Assembly: GCF_019801215.1 (NCBI RefSeq) | Contig: NZ_JAHVJO010000001.1 | Coordinates: 186,001-250,000, forward strand | Length of the DNA stretch: 64,000 nt | From: Fictibacillus nanhaiensis | GTDB taxonomy: Bacteria > Bacillota > Bacilli > Bacillales > Fictibacillaceae | Direction: 5' to 3' | Part shown: positions 36,956 through 45,363 of the stretch, piece after piece | Position numbering within the stretch: position 1 is the stretch's first letter | How the letters are laid out: each line of letters begins with the position of its first letter | Notes under the pieces: generated by a model | The model's database searches: none | Told to the model about the DNA's origin: nothing | What the model saw: the letters and a program-made list of their open reading frames with translations, nothing else | Position numbers and translations under genes: made by a program

Positions 36956-36984
36956 TTGCTTTTTGAAAAATGACTGCATATAAT
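36956..36984 (+). promoter_or_regulatory. Sigma-A promoter of the thrS T-box leader
   Basis: TTGCTT (36956-36961), a 17-nt spacer and a perfect TATAAT (36979-36984). Confidence 0.75.
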
Positions 36985-36991
36985 AAGCTTA

Positions 36992-37254
36992 TAAATTTAT
37001 CATTTTATCTGTATTGATAAGGACATGAAGCAAATTTTTACGGTTCTTAGAGAGGGAAGTCTCCGGCTGAAAACTTCCTAACACGGAAAACTGCTTTACC
37101 ACCTTGGAACTTCAACGGTGAACGCTTTAGTAATCGTTGACGGCTACAGTCCGTTATCCTGTCCGAGTGCCGCTTATGTATGTATACAAGGCGGAACAAG
37201 GGTGGAACCACGAGATTATCACTCGTCCCTTCTATAGGGACGGGTGTTTTTTGT
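36992..37254 (+). ncRNA. T-box riboswitch controlling thrS
   Basis: The T-box sequence AAGGGTGGAACCACG is at 37198-37212. A terminator stem ACTCGTCCCT/AGGGACGGGT with T6 follows (37221-37252). The left side of this stem pairs with the T-box in the antiterminator when uncharged tRNA-Thr is bound. Upstream sequence has the expected size for stem I. A threonine codon ACC at 37098-37100 is a candidate specifier but I could not fold stem I well enough to be sure. Confidence 0.9.
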
Positions 37255-37283
37255 TTTATACCAAATTAAAGGAGATGTTTCTT

Positions 37284-39191
37284 ATGTCAATTTCAATCAC
37301 ATTCCCAGACGGTTCAGTCAAGGAGTTTCCGAAGGGGGTTACTTCTGAACAAGTCGCAGAAAGTATTAGTCCTAGCCTTAAGAAAAAAGCTGTTGCAGGA
37401 AAAGTAAACGGACAATTATATGATTTTTCTCGTCCGATCGAAGAAAATGCATCCATAGAAATCGTGATGCAGGATTCTAAAGAAGGGCTTGAAATGACAA
37501 GACATTCAAATGCTCACTTGCTAGCTCAAGCTTTAAAACGTTTGTATCCAGATGTGAAGCTAGGAATTGGTCCTGTAATCGATAACGGATTTTATTATGA
37601 TGTGGATATGGAACATAATTTAACACCTGAAGATCTTCCAGCCATTGAAAAAGAAATGAAGAAGATTGTTAATGAAAATCTTCCAATCGTACGTAAAGAA
37701 GTAAGTCGTGAAGAAGCTCTTGATATTTATGAAAAATTAGATGATCATCTGAAGCTTGAGCTGATCCGCGACCTACCAGAAGGTGAAAAGATTACGATCT
37801 ATGAGCAAGGTGAATTCTTTGATCTTTGTCGAGGACCTCATATTCCTTCAACAGGAAAGATTAAAGCATATAAGCTGATGAGTATTTCAGGAGCTTATTG
37901 GCGCGGTGACAGTGATAACCAAATGCTTCAACGTATTTATGGTTCAGCCTTCTTAAGCCAAAAAGACCTGGATGAATACTTGCATTTTATTGAAGAAGCA
38001 CAAAAGCGTGATCACCGTAAACTTGGAAAAGAGTTAGAGCTGTTCATGTTCTCGGAAGAAGCACCTGGTATGCCGTTCTATCTTCCAAATGGTCAAACGA
38101 TTCGTACAGAACTAGAGAACTTCTCTCGTGAACTTCAACGTCAAGTGGACTATGATGAAGTACGTACGCCATTTATGATGAATCAGCGCTTATGGGAGCA
38201 ATCAGGTCACTGGGATCATTATCATGAAAACATGTATTTCTCAGAAGTGGACGACACAAAGTTTGCGATGAAACCGATGAACTGTCCAGGACACATGCTT
38301 ATTTTTAAAAACAAGCTTCATTCTTACAGAGACCTTCCAGTCCGTATGGCTGAGTTCGGCCAAGTGCATCGCCATGAGTATAGTGGAGCGTTGAACGGTA
38401 TGATTCGTGTTCGTACGTTCTGTCAGGATGATGCCCATATCTTTGTAACACCAGGGCAGATTGAAAGCGAGATCAAAAACGTCTTCAAGCTGGTTGATAA
38501 AATTTACAGCACTTTCGGTTTTGAATATTCAGTGGAACTTTCTACTCGTCCTGAAGACTCTATGGGTGATGACCACCTTTGGGAACAAGCGGAAGGTGCA
38601 TTGAAAAATGTACTAGAAGATCTAGGGATGAACTATCATCTAAATGAAGGCGACGGAGCATTCTACGGTCCGAAAATCGACTTCCACATTAAAGACGCGC
38701 TTAAGAGAAGTCATCAATGTGCGACAATTCAGCTTGATTTCCAAATGCCAGAGAAGTTTGACCTCACATATGTGGATGAAAACAATCAAAAAGTTCGTCC
38801 GGTAGTAATTCACCGTGCGATCTATGGATCAATTGACCGTTTCCTAGGAATTTTAGTGGAGCATTTTGCTGGAGCGTTCCCAACATGGTTAGCACCAGTT
38901 CAAGTGAAGCTCATTCCGGTATCTGATGTTCATAACGAGTATGCGTATAAACTTCTAGAAGATCTGAAGGAACATGCGATTCGTGTAGAGATCGACACTA
39001 GAAATGAGAAGATGGGCTACAAGATTCGTGAAGCTCAGATGAAGAAGATCCCTTACATGCTTGTTCTTGGTGACAAAGAGATCGAAGACAATGCGGTAAA
39101 CGTTCGTAAATATGGTGAGCAAAAATCAGAAACTGTCTCTTATGAAGATTTCAGAGATAAGATTTTAGCTCAAATTAATGAAAAGAGATAA
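37284..39191 (+). CDS. thrS: Threonyl-tRNA synthetase ThrS
   Basis: Class II synthetase of 635 residues. Domains: N-terminal TGS (about 1-62, ITFPDGSVKEFPKG), the editing domain (about 65-230, with HSNAHLLAQA and a downstream Cys-His region), the class II catalytic core (about 240-535, MNCPGHMLIF motif with zinc-binding Cys, and FRMAEFGQVHRHE-like motif 2 reading VRMAEFGQVHRHEYSGAL), and an anticodon-binding domain (about 540-635). The ATG at 37284 follows AAAGGAG. Upstream in-frame starts lie within the T-box and are rejected. Confidence 0.95.
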   Translation: MSISITFPDGSVKEFPKGVTSEQVAESISPSLKKKAVAGKVNGQLYDFSRPIEENASIEIVMQDSKEGLEMTRHSNAHLLAQALKRLYPDVKLGIGPVIDNGFYYDVDMEHNLTPEDLPAIEKEMKKIVNENLPIVRKEVSREEALDIYEKLDDHLKLELIRDLPEGEKITIYEQGEFFDLCRGPHIPSTGKIKAYKLMSISGAYWRGDSDNQMLQRIYGSAFLSQKDLDEYLHFIEEAQKRDHRKLGKELELFMFSEEAPGMPFYLPNGQTIRTELENFSRELQRQVDYDEVRTPFMMNQRLWEQSGHWDHYHENMYFSEVDDTKFAMKPMNCPGHMLIFKNKLHSYRDLPVRMAEFGQVHRHEYSGALNGMIRVRTFCQDDAHIFVTPGQIESEIKNVFKLVDKIYSTFGFEYSVELSTRPEDSMGDDHLWEQAEGALKNVLEDLGMNYHLNEGDGAFYGPKIDFHIKDALKRSHQCATIQLDFQMPEKFDLTYVDENNQKVRPVVIHRAIYGSIDRFLGILVEHFAGAFPTWLAPVQVKLIPVSDVHNEYAYKLLEDLKEHAIRVEIDTRNEKMGYKIREAQMKKIPYMLVLGDKEIEDNAVNVRKYGEQKSETVSYEDFRDKILAQINEKR

Positions 39192-39199
39192 CATTGAGT

Positions 39200-39236
39200 A
39201 GAGCGGCCTTTTAAAAATCCGGCTGCTCTTTTTTTG
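39200..39236 (+). terminator. Terminator after thrS
   Basis: GAGCGGCC/GGCTGCTC (one G-T pair) with a long T-run. Confidence 0.85.
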
Positions 39237-39239
39237 TTG

Positions 39240-39570
39240 TTGATTGGTTTATATGGACAATCTGGGCAGAATTATGCAATAGACAACATATCGGGGAACA
39301 GTTCACAGGCCTTGCATGAAACAACCGTTTTGATTTTGAAAGTGGTCATTTTTCGTTACCGATGCTCACTTTCCGTGTGATTGGTGGTGAGCTATCGTGG
39401 AAGTACAATTATCAGGAGCTATTTTTTGTTCAATGCTAGTGTGAAAAGTGGACATATAAATATTGAAAAGCCATTAAAATTAGTTAATAGAGCAGCAATA
39501 ACTAATTTTCGATAAAAAACTCTTGCATTACGTTTGAAAACGAAGTAAAATTAATTTCGTTGCTTATGAA
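39240..39570. repeat. Non-coding stretch with a possible degenerate intergenic element
   Basis: About 330 bp between the thrS terminator and the infC promoter without a credible gene. It has an imperfect dyad: TGAAAGTGGTCA (near 39340) against TGCTCACTTTCC (near 39363). A related copy, GAAAAGTGGACAT, is near 39445. A 25-codon ORF starting ATGCTCACTTTCCG has no ribosome site. The pattern resembles a worn interspersed repeat, but I see no second full copy in this window. Confidence 0.3.
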
Positions 39571-39578
39571 ATCGTTAT

Positions 39579-39608
39579 TTGACACAATTCACACCAATAT
39601 GTTATAGT
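39579..39608 (+). promoter_or_regulatory. Sigma-A promoter of infC-rpmI-rplT
   Basis: Perfect TTGACA (39579-39584), an 18-nt spacer and TATAGT (39603-39608). Confidence 0.75.
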
Positions 39609-39615
39609 AAGTAAG

Positions 39616-39780
39616 GTTAATAAAATAAGCTTAAGCATCAAACAAGCAGAAGCACCCGCTTCTCACCTGATTTGACGTCACTATTGACTGTTGATGGGTA
39701 GATGGAATTCAGGCATGTCTAGTACATAGCCAGTTTACGTGTGGGTGATATATGCGCCGACGCTTTTTTTATTTGCATGA
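39616..39780 (+). ncRNA. L20 autoregulatory leader of infC-rpmI-rplT
   Basis: The leader contains AGAAGC-ACCC-GCTTCT followed by TCACCTGATTTGACG (about 39649-39678). It ends in GTGGGTGATATATGCGCC with GACGCTTTTTTT (about 39740-39770). This is the known leader type in Bacillaceae where ribosomal protein L20 binds and promotes premature termination. Position before infC and the terminal T-run support it. Confidence 0.78.
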
Positions 39781-39840
39781 ATATAACAAGTGCAGTGTTA
39801 GAAAAAAATACTCACTGAAAAAATTTGGAGGTGACTTACT

Positions 39841-40356
39841 ATTAGTAAGGACGTGTCTGTCAATGATGGCATTCGAGCTCGTGAGGTTCGCTTAATCGGT
39901 CCAGATGGAAGCCAGCTAGGCATTAAATCAAGACAAGAAGCTTTAGACCTTGCGACAAACGCAAATCTTGATCTTGTTCTCGTTGCTCCTGCCGCTAAAC
40001 CGCCAGTATGCAAAATTATGGATTATGGCAAGTTTAAATACGAGCAACAGCGTAAAGAAAGAGAAGCAAGAAAGAATCAAAAAGTCATTACGACTAAAGA
40101 AATTCGTCTTAGTCCAACAATTGAGGAAAACGACTTTAATACAAAGCTTAAAAATGCTCGTAAGTTCCTTGAAAAAGGCGACAAAGTAAAGGCAAGTATT
40201 CGTTTCCGTGGACGTGCAATTACTCATTCTCAAATCGGAAAAACGGTATTAGAGAAATTAGCGAAAGAATGCGAGGATCTTTCTACGGTGGAGACTTCAC
40301 CTAAAATGGAAGGCCGAAGCATGTTTCTTATCCTAGCACCTAAAGCCGAAAAATAA
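39841..40356 (+). CDS. infC: Translation initiation factor IF-3
   Basis: 171 residues. IF-3 binds the 30S subunit and rejects wrong start codons and initiator tRNAs. The N-terminal domain has [18 protein letters not shown] (about 11-28). The C-terminal domain has [20 protein letters not shown] and RFRGRAITH. The start is taken as ATT at 39841, 6 nt after GGAGGTGA; it yields the [11 protein letters not shown]-terminus seen in the family. The internal GTG at 39853 has no site of its own. AUU starts are a known autoregulation of infC. Confidence 0.92.
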   Translation: MSKDVSVNDGIRAREVRLIGPDGSQLGIKSRQEALDLATNANLDLVLVAPAAKPPVCKIMDYGKFKYEQQRKEREARKNQKVITTKEIRLSPTIEENDFNTKLKNARKFLEKGDKVKASIRFRGRAITHSQIGKTVLEKLAKECEDLSTVETSPKMEGRSMFLILAPKAEK

Positions 40357-40379
40357 TTTTTACCAGGGAGGTAACCATT

Positions 40380-40583
40380 ATGCCTAAAATGAAAACTCAT
40401 AAAGGTGCTGCAAAGCGCTTTAGAAAAACTGGATCAGGTAAATTAAAGCGTGCGAGCGCTTATACAAGTCACTTGTTCGCTAACAAGTCTACTAAAGCTA
40501 AGCGTAAGCTTCGTAAAGCGAAACTTGTTAACAGCGGTGACTACAAGCGTATCCGCACATTGCTAACTTACAAAAAACGTTAA
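40380..40583 (+). CDS. rpmI: Ribosomal protein bL35
   Basis: 67-residue basic protein of the 50S subunit. [21 protein letters not shown] is the standard N-terminus. GGGAGGTAA precedes the ATG, 23 bp after infC. Part of the infC-rpmI-rplT operon under L20 feedback. Confidence 0.97.
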   Translation: MPKMKTHKGAAKRFRKTGSGKLKRASAYTSHLFANKSTKAKRKLRKAKLVNSGDYKRIRTLLTYKKR

Positions 40584-40622
40584 TCATACGTAAAGTTGAT
40601 TTAAAAATAGGAGGTTTTTAAT

Positions 40623-40982
40623 ATGCCAAGAGTAAAAGGTGGCTATGTAACACGTCGTCGTCGTAAAAAAGTTCTTAAGCTGGCTAAAGGCTATTTTGGT
40701 TCAAAACATAAATTATTTAAAGTAGCACAACAACAAGTATTCAAATCTTTAATGTACGCTTACCGTGACCGTCGTCAAAAGAAGCGTGATTTCCGTAAGC
40801 TTTGGATCACTCGTATCAATGCTGCTGCTCGTACAAACGGTCTTTCTTACAGCCGTTTAATGCACGGTCTTAAACTAGCTGGTATCGATATCAACCGTAA
40901 AATGCTTTCTGAAATTGCAATCACAGACGAAAAAGCTTTCGCTGAATTGGCTTCAAAAGCAAAAGACAGCCTAAAAGCTTAA
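40623..40982 (+). CDS. rplT: Ribosomal protein bL20
   Basis: 119-residue 50S protein with the long basic N-terminal extension ([19 protein letters not shown]) and a globular C-terminal part. Besides ribosome assembly, it is the repressor that acts on the operon leader. TAGGAGGT precedes the ATG. Confidence 0.97.
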   Translation: MPRVKGGYVTRRRRKKVLKLAKGYFGSKHKLFKVAQQQVFKSLMYAYRDRRQKKRDFRKLWITRINAAARTNGLSYSRLMHGLKLAGIDINRKMLSEIAITDEKAFAELASKAKDSLKA

Positions 40983-40995
40983 ATTAGTCTAAAAG

Positions 40996-41033
40996 AAAAG
41001 ATCATTTCCTATATGATGGAGATGATCTTTTTC
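40996..41033 (+). terminator. Terminator after rplT
   Basis: AAAAGATCAT...ATGATCTTTTT with TCC/GGA pairs inside. It lies before the DUF1294 gene. Confidence 0.75.
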
Positions 41034-41056
41034 CATTTAGAAAGGAAAAGTATAAA

Positions 41057-41308
41057 GTGTTAATCTTTTATTTGATCGTAATAAACATATTCGCCTATTT
41101 TGTAATGAAAAAAGATAAATCATTAGCTCAAAAAGGAAAGTGGCGAACTTCTGAAACACGGCTTTGGCTCGTTGCTATTTTTGGAGGAGCACCTGGAATG
41201 TGGCTTGCCATGAAGAAGTTCCGACATAAGACAAAACATCAAACCTTTCGTTACGGCATACCTTTGTTAAGTATGTTGATTACCGTTTTGGCAGGTTGGT
41301 TTTTATAA
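41057..41308 (+). CDS. ysdA: DUF1294 small membrane protein (YsdA-like)
   Basis: 83 residues with a helix at each end (about 2-15 and 68-83) and a middle helix around 40-54. KWRTSETRLWLVAIFGGAPGMWLAMKKFRHKTKH split over about 27-60 is the DUF1294 signature. Starts at GTG 41057 after AAAGGAAAAG. Location after rplT matches ysdA. Function unknown. It ends 3 bp from the convergent ythB stop with no terminator between. Confidence 0.82.
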   Translation: MLIFYLIVINIFAYFVMKKDKSLAQKGKWRTSETRLWLVAIFGGAPGMWLAMKKFRHKTKHQTFRYGIPLLSMLITVLAGWFL

Positions 41309-41311
41309 AAG

Positions 41312-42337
41312 TTATTCCTGCTGTAAATATCTTTTATCTTTTAAGAAAAGCCTCCAGAAAATATAGAAACCTGGCGTTAATATCGCAAGACCAACGATAT
41401 ACATAATCATTAAGGAATAAAATGTTTCTTTAGCTGTGAATGCTTCATAAATCGTTAAATCGGGATATACGATATAAGGCAAATGGGCCAACCCATATCC
41501 AACACTAGCGAGTCCGTACTGTAATACCGTAACAAGCAATGTAAATCTTGGCCGTCCAATTCCTGGGCGGTTTTGTTTTGGCCACCAAAGTGAAGCATAG
41601 GCGATGCAAAAAGCTAAAAGAGAAAGGATGAACCAAATTTTCTGTCCCATTAGGTTGTCGACGAGCCAACTAGCTTCCGGCGCCATAAATAAAAGTGTGA
41701 ACAATGCAGATAACAATGTAAGCGGTCCTAGCAAGATAGCATTACTTCGATATAAGCTGTAAGCTTTCTCATTGTTTGACACGCGTGAATAATCGGCTAA
41801 AAAAAGAGCGGACAAAAACAATTCAGATGTCAGTCCGAATAAAACGTACAAATAAAGAGTAGGACTTGTAAACAGTTTAGCGATTAATAGAGATTGATTC
41901 GAGACGTCGCCACTAATAAATCCGCCCTGACTGATTGGAAGAACCGCGATTAATAATGATGGTATTAAAACACCGGATATGCCTGATATAAAGAACATGG
42001 TTTTCCGATACCCTTGAACGGAATAGGAGAATACCATAAAAGCGCTTCGTATGGCTAAGAAAAATAAAATTAAGCTGATGGGTACTAACATGACAGTTCC
42101 AAGTGTGTAAGCACCTTTTGGGAAAAATCCCACGAAAGCGACAACAAGCAAAACAAGAAAAACATTCGTTACTTCCCATGTAGGCGATAAGAAACGGTTT
42201 GCGATCGTCCCAGCCATCGTTTTATGATTGTTGTAGACCATCGCCCAGAAACCAGCTCCAAAATCAATCGAACCAAAAATGCTGTAGATAAAGATAAAGG
42301 ACCACATCATTAAAATCGCGAGTACCTCTTCACTCAT
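41312..42337 (-). CDS. ythB: Cytochrome bd-type oxidase subunit II (YthB-like)
   Basis: 341 residues with eight or nine helices. Begins MSEEVLAILMMWSFIFIYSIFGSIDFGAGFW, which contains the CydB pattern of an N-terminal helix followed by DFGAGFW (about 25-31). Together with subunit I it reduces oxygen with menaquinol. It lacks the extra signature of CydB proper and fits the YthB (cyanide-insensitive-oxidase-like) branch. GAGGAGGAAAT precedes the ATG, 17 bp after the ythA stop. Confidence 0.88.
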   Translation of the reverse strand: MSEEVLAILMMWSFIFIYSIFGSIDFGAGFWAMVYNNHKTMAGTIANRFLSPTWEVTNVFLVLLVVAFVGFFPKGAYTLGTVMLVPISLILFFLAIRSAFMVFSYSVQGYRKTMFFISGISGVLIPSLLIAVLPISQGGFISGDVSNQSLLIAKLFTSPTLYLYVLFGLTSELFLSALFLADYSRVSNNEKAYSLYRSNAILLGPLTLLSALFTLLFMAPEASWLVDNLMGQKIWFILSLLAFCIAYASLWWPKQNRPGIGRPRFTLLVTVLQYGLASVGYGLAHLPYIVYPDLTIYEAFTAKETFYSLMIMYIVGLAILTPGFYIFWRLFLKDKRYLQQE

Positions 42338-42354
42338 TGTTATTTCCTCCTCTC

Positions 42355-43695
42355 TTACCCAGATATCTTATCCATATCTTTTGAAACCGGATTGCGTTTA
42401 AAGTAAGCTGTTAAAATCAAGATGGTTAATACACTTAGAAGTGCATATAAGAATAAGAAAAGCAGAAACAGTACACCAAGATCTTCATTTTTTGTAGCTG
42501 CTTCAGCTGTAGTCTGCACTCTATAAATTGTCCATGGCTGTCTACCGCTGCAGCTGAATACCCATCCGAATTCGATACAAAGCATGGACATCGGACCAGA
42601 TAAAACGAGGAACCAAAGCAGCCATTTTGGAAACGGCCTGCCTCGTTTTTTTACGAAGAACCACCAATAAAGTAAAGCGATGGCTGCAAGCCCCAATAAT
42701 AAAGTCCCCAATCCTACCATTAAATTGAATAAAGTATGGACATAAAAAGGCGGCCATGTTTCACGAGGGAATTCATAAAGCCCTTTTACTTCTGTATCAA
42801 ACTTCCCTGCTGCAAGCCAACTGAGCGCCCAAGGAATTTCAATCCCATATTTTACTTCTTCTGTTTTAGGATCGGTATAACCGCCAATTGCAAGAGGTGC
42901 GTATCTCTGAGTTTCGAACAAACCTTCTGCAGCGGCAAGTTTTTCTGGAGCATATTGATGCAAGATCTGTGCTGAATGATGGCCGGAAAGAGCAGAAATG
43001 AAACTCATTAAAAAGGCAACAGTAAGAGATAGGAACAAGCCTTTGAGATGATAGGCACGTTCTCGATCTGACCGTTTTTTTAATAGTTTAAATGCGGCGA
43101 CTGATGCAATAGCAAATGCTCCTGTCATGTAGGCTGTTACGGCAACATGAAAAGCTGAAGATACAAAACTAGGATTAAAGAATGCATCCCAGGGCTGAAC
43201 ATCGTATATCGTTCCATCAGGCTTAATTTTAAAGCCATCTGGTGTGTTCATCCACGTGTTAACGGCTGTTATCAATATGCCAGATGCAACGGCACCAAAA
43301 GCGACAAAAAAAACAGAGATTAATCTGAAATAGCGGGGAAGTCTATCAGCGGCATACACATAGATTGACATAAAGAGTGCTTCAATGAAAAAAGCGAAAA
43401 TCTCGATTTGGAAAGGCAAGGAGATAACTTTACCAACGATCTCCATAAATCCTGGCCATAATAAAGAAAGCTGAACCCCTACAATCGTTCCAGATGGAAT
43501 GGCAACTCCTAATAATACGGCAAAAGCCTTTGTCCACCGTTTGGCCATAATGCTATAGTCGTTATCCCCTTTTATTTGGTGGATGATCTCTGCAATAACG
43601 ATCATTAATGGAAGTCCAACACCAAGGGTAGCAAAAATAATATGAAAACCTAAAGATGTGCCAAAAAATGCTCTGGCAAGTATGACTGTGTCCAT
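42355..43695 (-). CDS. ythA: Cytochrome bd-type oxidase subunit I (YthA-like)
   Basis: 446 residues, about nine helices. Ligand regions of CydA are present: N-terminal FGTSLGFHIIFATLGVG with haem b595/d-side His, GVQLSLLWPGFMEIVGKVISLPFQ (split), and the quinol loop region SGHHSAQILHQYAPEKLAAAEG, which is short, as in the YthA/CioA group. The ATG at 43695 follows AAAGGAGGAA; an upstream in-frame start at 43725 lies before this site. Forms a ythA-ythB pair opposite to its neighbours. Confidence 0.9.
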   Translation of the reverse strand: MDTVILARAFFGTSLGFHIIFATLGVGLPLMIVIAEIIHQIKGDNDYSIMAKRWTKAFAVLLGVAIPSGTIVGVQLSLLWPGFMEIVGKVISLPFQIEIFAFFIEALFMSIYVYAADRLPRYFRLISVFFVAFGAVASGILITAVNTWMNTPDGFKIKPDGTIYDVQPWDAFFNPSFVSSAFHVAVTAYMTGAFAIASVAAFKLLKKRSDRERAYHLKGLFLSLTVAFLMSFISALSGHHSAQILHQYAPEKLAAAEGLFETQRYAPLAIGGYTDPKTEEVKYGIEIPWALSWLAAGKFDTEVKGLYEFPRETWPPFYVHTLFNLMVGLGTLLLGLAAIALLYWWFFVKKRGRPFPKWLLWFLVLSGPMSMLCIEFGWVFSCSGRQPWTIYRVQTTAEAATKNEDLGVLFLLFLFLYALLSVLTILILTAYFKRNPVSKDMDKISG

Positions 43696-43834
43696 GCCGA
43701 TTCCTCCTTTTCCCTTCAATGACAAAAAAGTACAACCTAAGTTTAAGGTGTCATAAAGAACGCATGTTTATTCACGTACTAATTGTCATACAGTGCTCGT
43801 CTTATGTCATATGCTGACTTAAAGGGGGTGTGAA

Positions 43835-44434
43835 ATGTTAGATCATACGAGTATGTACATGGACATTTTGAAGTTTAGTGGAATTTTTGCCCCTTTGCTT
43901 TTTATCCTTCTGCAAGCGTTCAGACAATTTTTTTTCTTGCCAGTCGGTCTGATTTGTCTTACCGGTGGAATCTTGTTCGGAGCAGTTGCAGGTACACTCT
44001 ATTCTGTCATCGGTATTACGTTGTCGAGCCTTCTCTTTTATTGGGGAATGAAGAGTATGCCAAAGCTAATGAAAAAAGTAAAAAGGCTTCAAAGGAAATG
44101 GATAGGTAAAAAAATGCCATTTTCAGTTGGTCAGATTGCTATTTTAAAAATGATTCCTTTTATGCATTTCCACCTTTTAAGCCTTTGTTTAATCGAGGTT
44201 TCCTCGAATTTCAAAGAATATACGAAAGCGAGTTTTGTATCAAACATCCCGATTGCCATTTTCTACTCTTCTTTCGGTTCTGTTTTACTCTCCCTTTCTA
44301 TCCTGACTTCTATTGCTCTCCTTCTTATGCTCTCTATTCTGTTCTATTTGTTAAGAAGGAAAGAATGGGTCATGAAATGGAGTGAGTTTTTTGAAGAGAA
44401 GGAAAAAGCAGAGAAGCATCGCATGCCTGCATAA
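43835..44434 (+). CDS. VTT-domain (DedA/TVP38-like) membrane protein
   Basis: 199 residues. The core (about 30-160) has FRQFFFLPVGLICLTGGILFGAVAG with the re-entrant loop pattern of the VTT (SNARE-associated) superfamily, which includes lipid scramblases and undecaprenyl-phosphate flippases. The C-terminus is a charged cytoplasmic tail. AAAGGGGGTG precedes the ATG. Divergent from ythAB. A specific substrate cannot be assigned. Confidence 0.75.
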   Translation: MLDHTSMYMDILKFSGIFAPLLFILLQAFRQFFFLPVGLICLTGGILFGAVAGTLYSVIGITLSSLLFYWGMKSMPKLMKKVKRLQRKWIGKKMPFSVGQIAILKMIPFMHFHLLSLCLIEVSSNFKEYTKASFVSNIPIAIFYSSFGSVLLSLSILTSIALLLMLSILFYLLRRKEWVMKWSEFFEEKEKAEKHRMPA

Positions 44435-44450
44435 GGAGCATGCTTTTTTT
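44414..44450 (+). terminator. Terminator after the VTT-domain gene
   Basis: AAGCAT...ATGCTTTTTTT with two internal GCATGC palindromes (44421-44426, 44438-44443). It overlaps the last codons of the gene. Confidence 0.7.
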
Positions 44451-44518
44451 AATCCCTATCTTTTTTATTCTGCTAAATGCGATATAATAGCTTAGGAATG
44501 AAAGGCAGGGAATCACAT

Positions 44519-45013
44519 ATGAAAATAGAGAAACTTTTTGCTTTACAAAAAGAATTGAACACTCGAATTGTAAAAGAACATCACCTTATAGATGAGTCAT
44601 TAGCAGATCAGCGAAAGTTAGCTTTTCTAGTAGAACTTGGGGAGCTTGCCAACGAAACAAGATGTTTTAAATATTGGAGCAAACGACCTCCTTCTGAAAA
44701 GGAAATCGTTCTTGAAGAATATGTAGATGGCTTGCATTTTGTACTGTCGATTGGATTGGATATGGGATTTACAAACCTTCAGTTGCCAAATGAGGTTGAA
44801 TTTAAACAAAAAATGGACAAGATAGAGCTAGACGAAATGTTTCTCTCGCTCTACCAATCGGGTTCTAAAGCTTTATTAAATGAAGATTTTATCCAGTTCT
44901 TTGATGATTTTTTGGGACTTGGATTAAAGCTCGGGTTTACTTTTAAAGAAATAGAGAGTGCCTATTTAGATAAAAATCTTGTGAACCATGAGCGACAAGA
45001 TACAGGGTATTAA
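44519..45013 (+). CDS. Dimeric dUTPase (MazG-like fold)
   Basis: 164 residues of the all-alpha NTP pyrophosphatase superfamily (dUTPase_2). It hydrolyses dUTP to dUMP. The metal-binding helices are FLVELGELANETRCFKYWS (about 37-55, EXXE type) and EEYVDGLHFVLSIGLD (about 66-81, EXXD type). The ATG at 44519 follows GGCAGGGAA; upstream in-frame ATGs at 44477 and 44498 lack good sites. It shares its terminator with sspI. Confidence 0.85.
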   Translation: MKIEKLFALQKELNTRIVKEHHLIDESLADQRKLAFLVELGELANETRCFKYWSKRPPSEKEIVLEEYVDGLHFVLSIGLDMGFTNLQLPNEVEFKQKMDKIELDEMFLSLYQSGSKALLNEDFIQFFDDFLGLGLKLGFTFKEIESAYLDKNLVNHERQDTGY

Positions 45014-45020
45014 AAAGCAA

Positions 45021-45042
45021 AAAACCCGGTGCACCGGGTTTT
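45021..45042. terminator. Bidirectional terminator between dUTPase and sspI genes
   Basis: AAAACCCGGT/ACCGGGTTTT: a perfect 22-bp palindrome with T-runs on both strands, touching the last bases of sspI. Confidence 0.85.
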
Positions 45043-45247
45043 ATTTTAAACCATTTGATAAAGTTGTTAAGATTTCTTCCTTTTTTTGCTCATCGGAATT
45101 TTTCCATATGACTTCAAAAAGGACACCTAAGCCAGGAAGCATTTTTTCTTCTCCGCTTTCAATCGCATCTACAATCGTATCTTGCAATTGTTCTTTATTA
45201 TTGCCTGTAACATTATGCAGCACTGCTTTTCTTAGATCCATATTCAT
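45041..45247 (-). CDS. sspI: Small acid-soluble spore protein SspI
   Basis: 68 residues, with [36 protein letters not shown] (split over about 13-48), the SspI signature. A minor spore protein made in the forespore. GAGGTG precedes the ATG by 7 nt; the next ATG (codon 3) is also possible. A weak sigma-G-like upstream pair (TTCATA and CACAATA) is visible but not convincing. Confidence 0.92.
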   Translation of the reverse strand: MNMDLRKAVLHNVTGNNKEQLQDTIVDAIESGEEKMLPGLGVLFEVIWKNSDEQKKEEILTTLSNGLK

Positions 45248-45363
45248 GGGATAAGCACCTCTATCTAATTTTTTTCTTTTTTTATTGTGTACGTTCTAAT
45301 CATGTTTTATGAATAAATTATTTATGACAATAAAAAAGAACATTTTAAAGGAGTACTTCAGAA

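Noticed and set aside
39369-39446. 25-codon ORF (starts MLTFRVIGG) in the thrS-infC gap
   Set aside because: No ribosome site, and the frame runs across the imperfect repeats; more likely chance or repeat remnant.
43696-43834. Rex or other redox operator between ythA and the VTT-domain gene
   Set aside because: I looked for TTGTGAA-type dyads suited to a bd-oxidase promoter and found no credible match.
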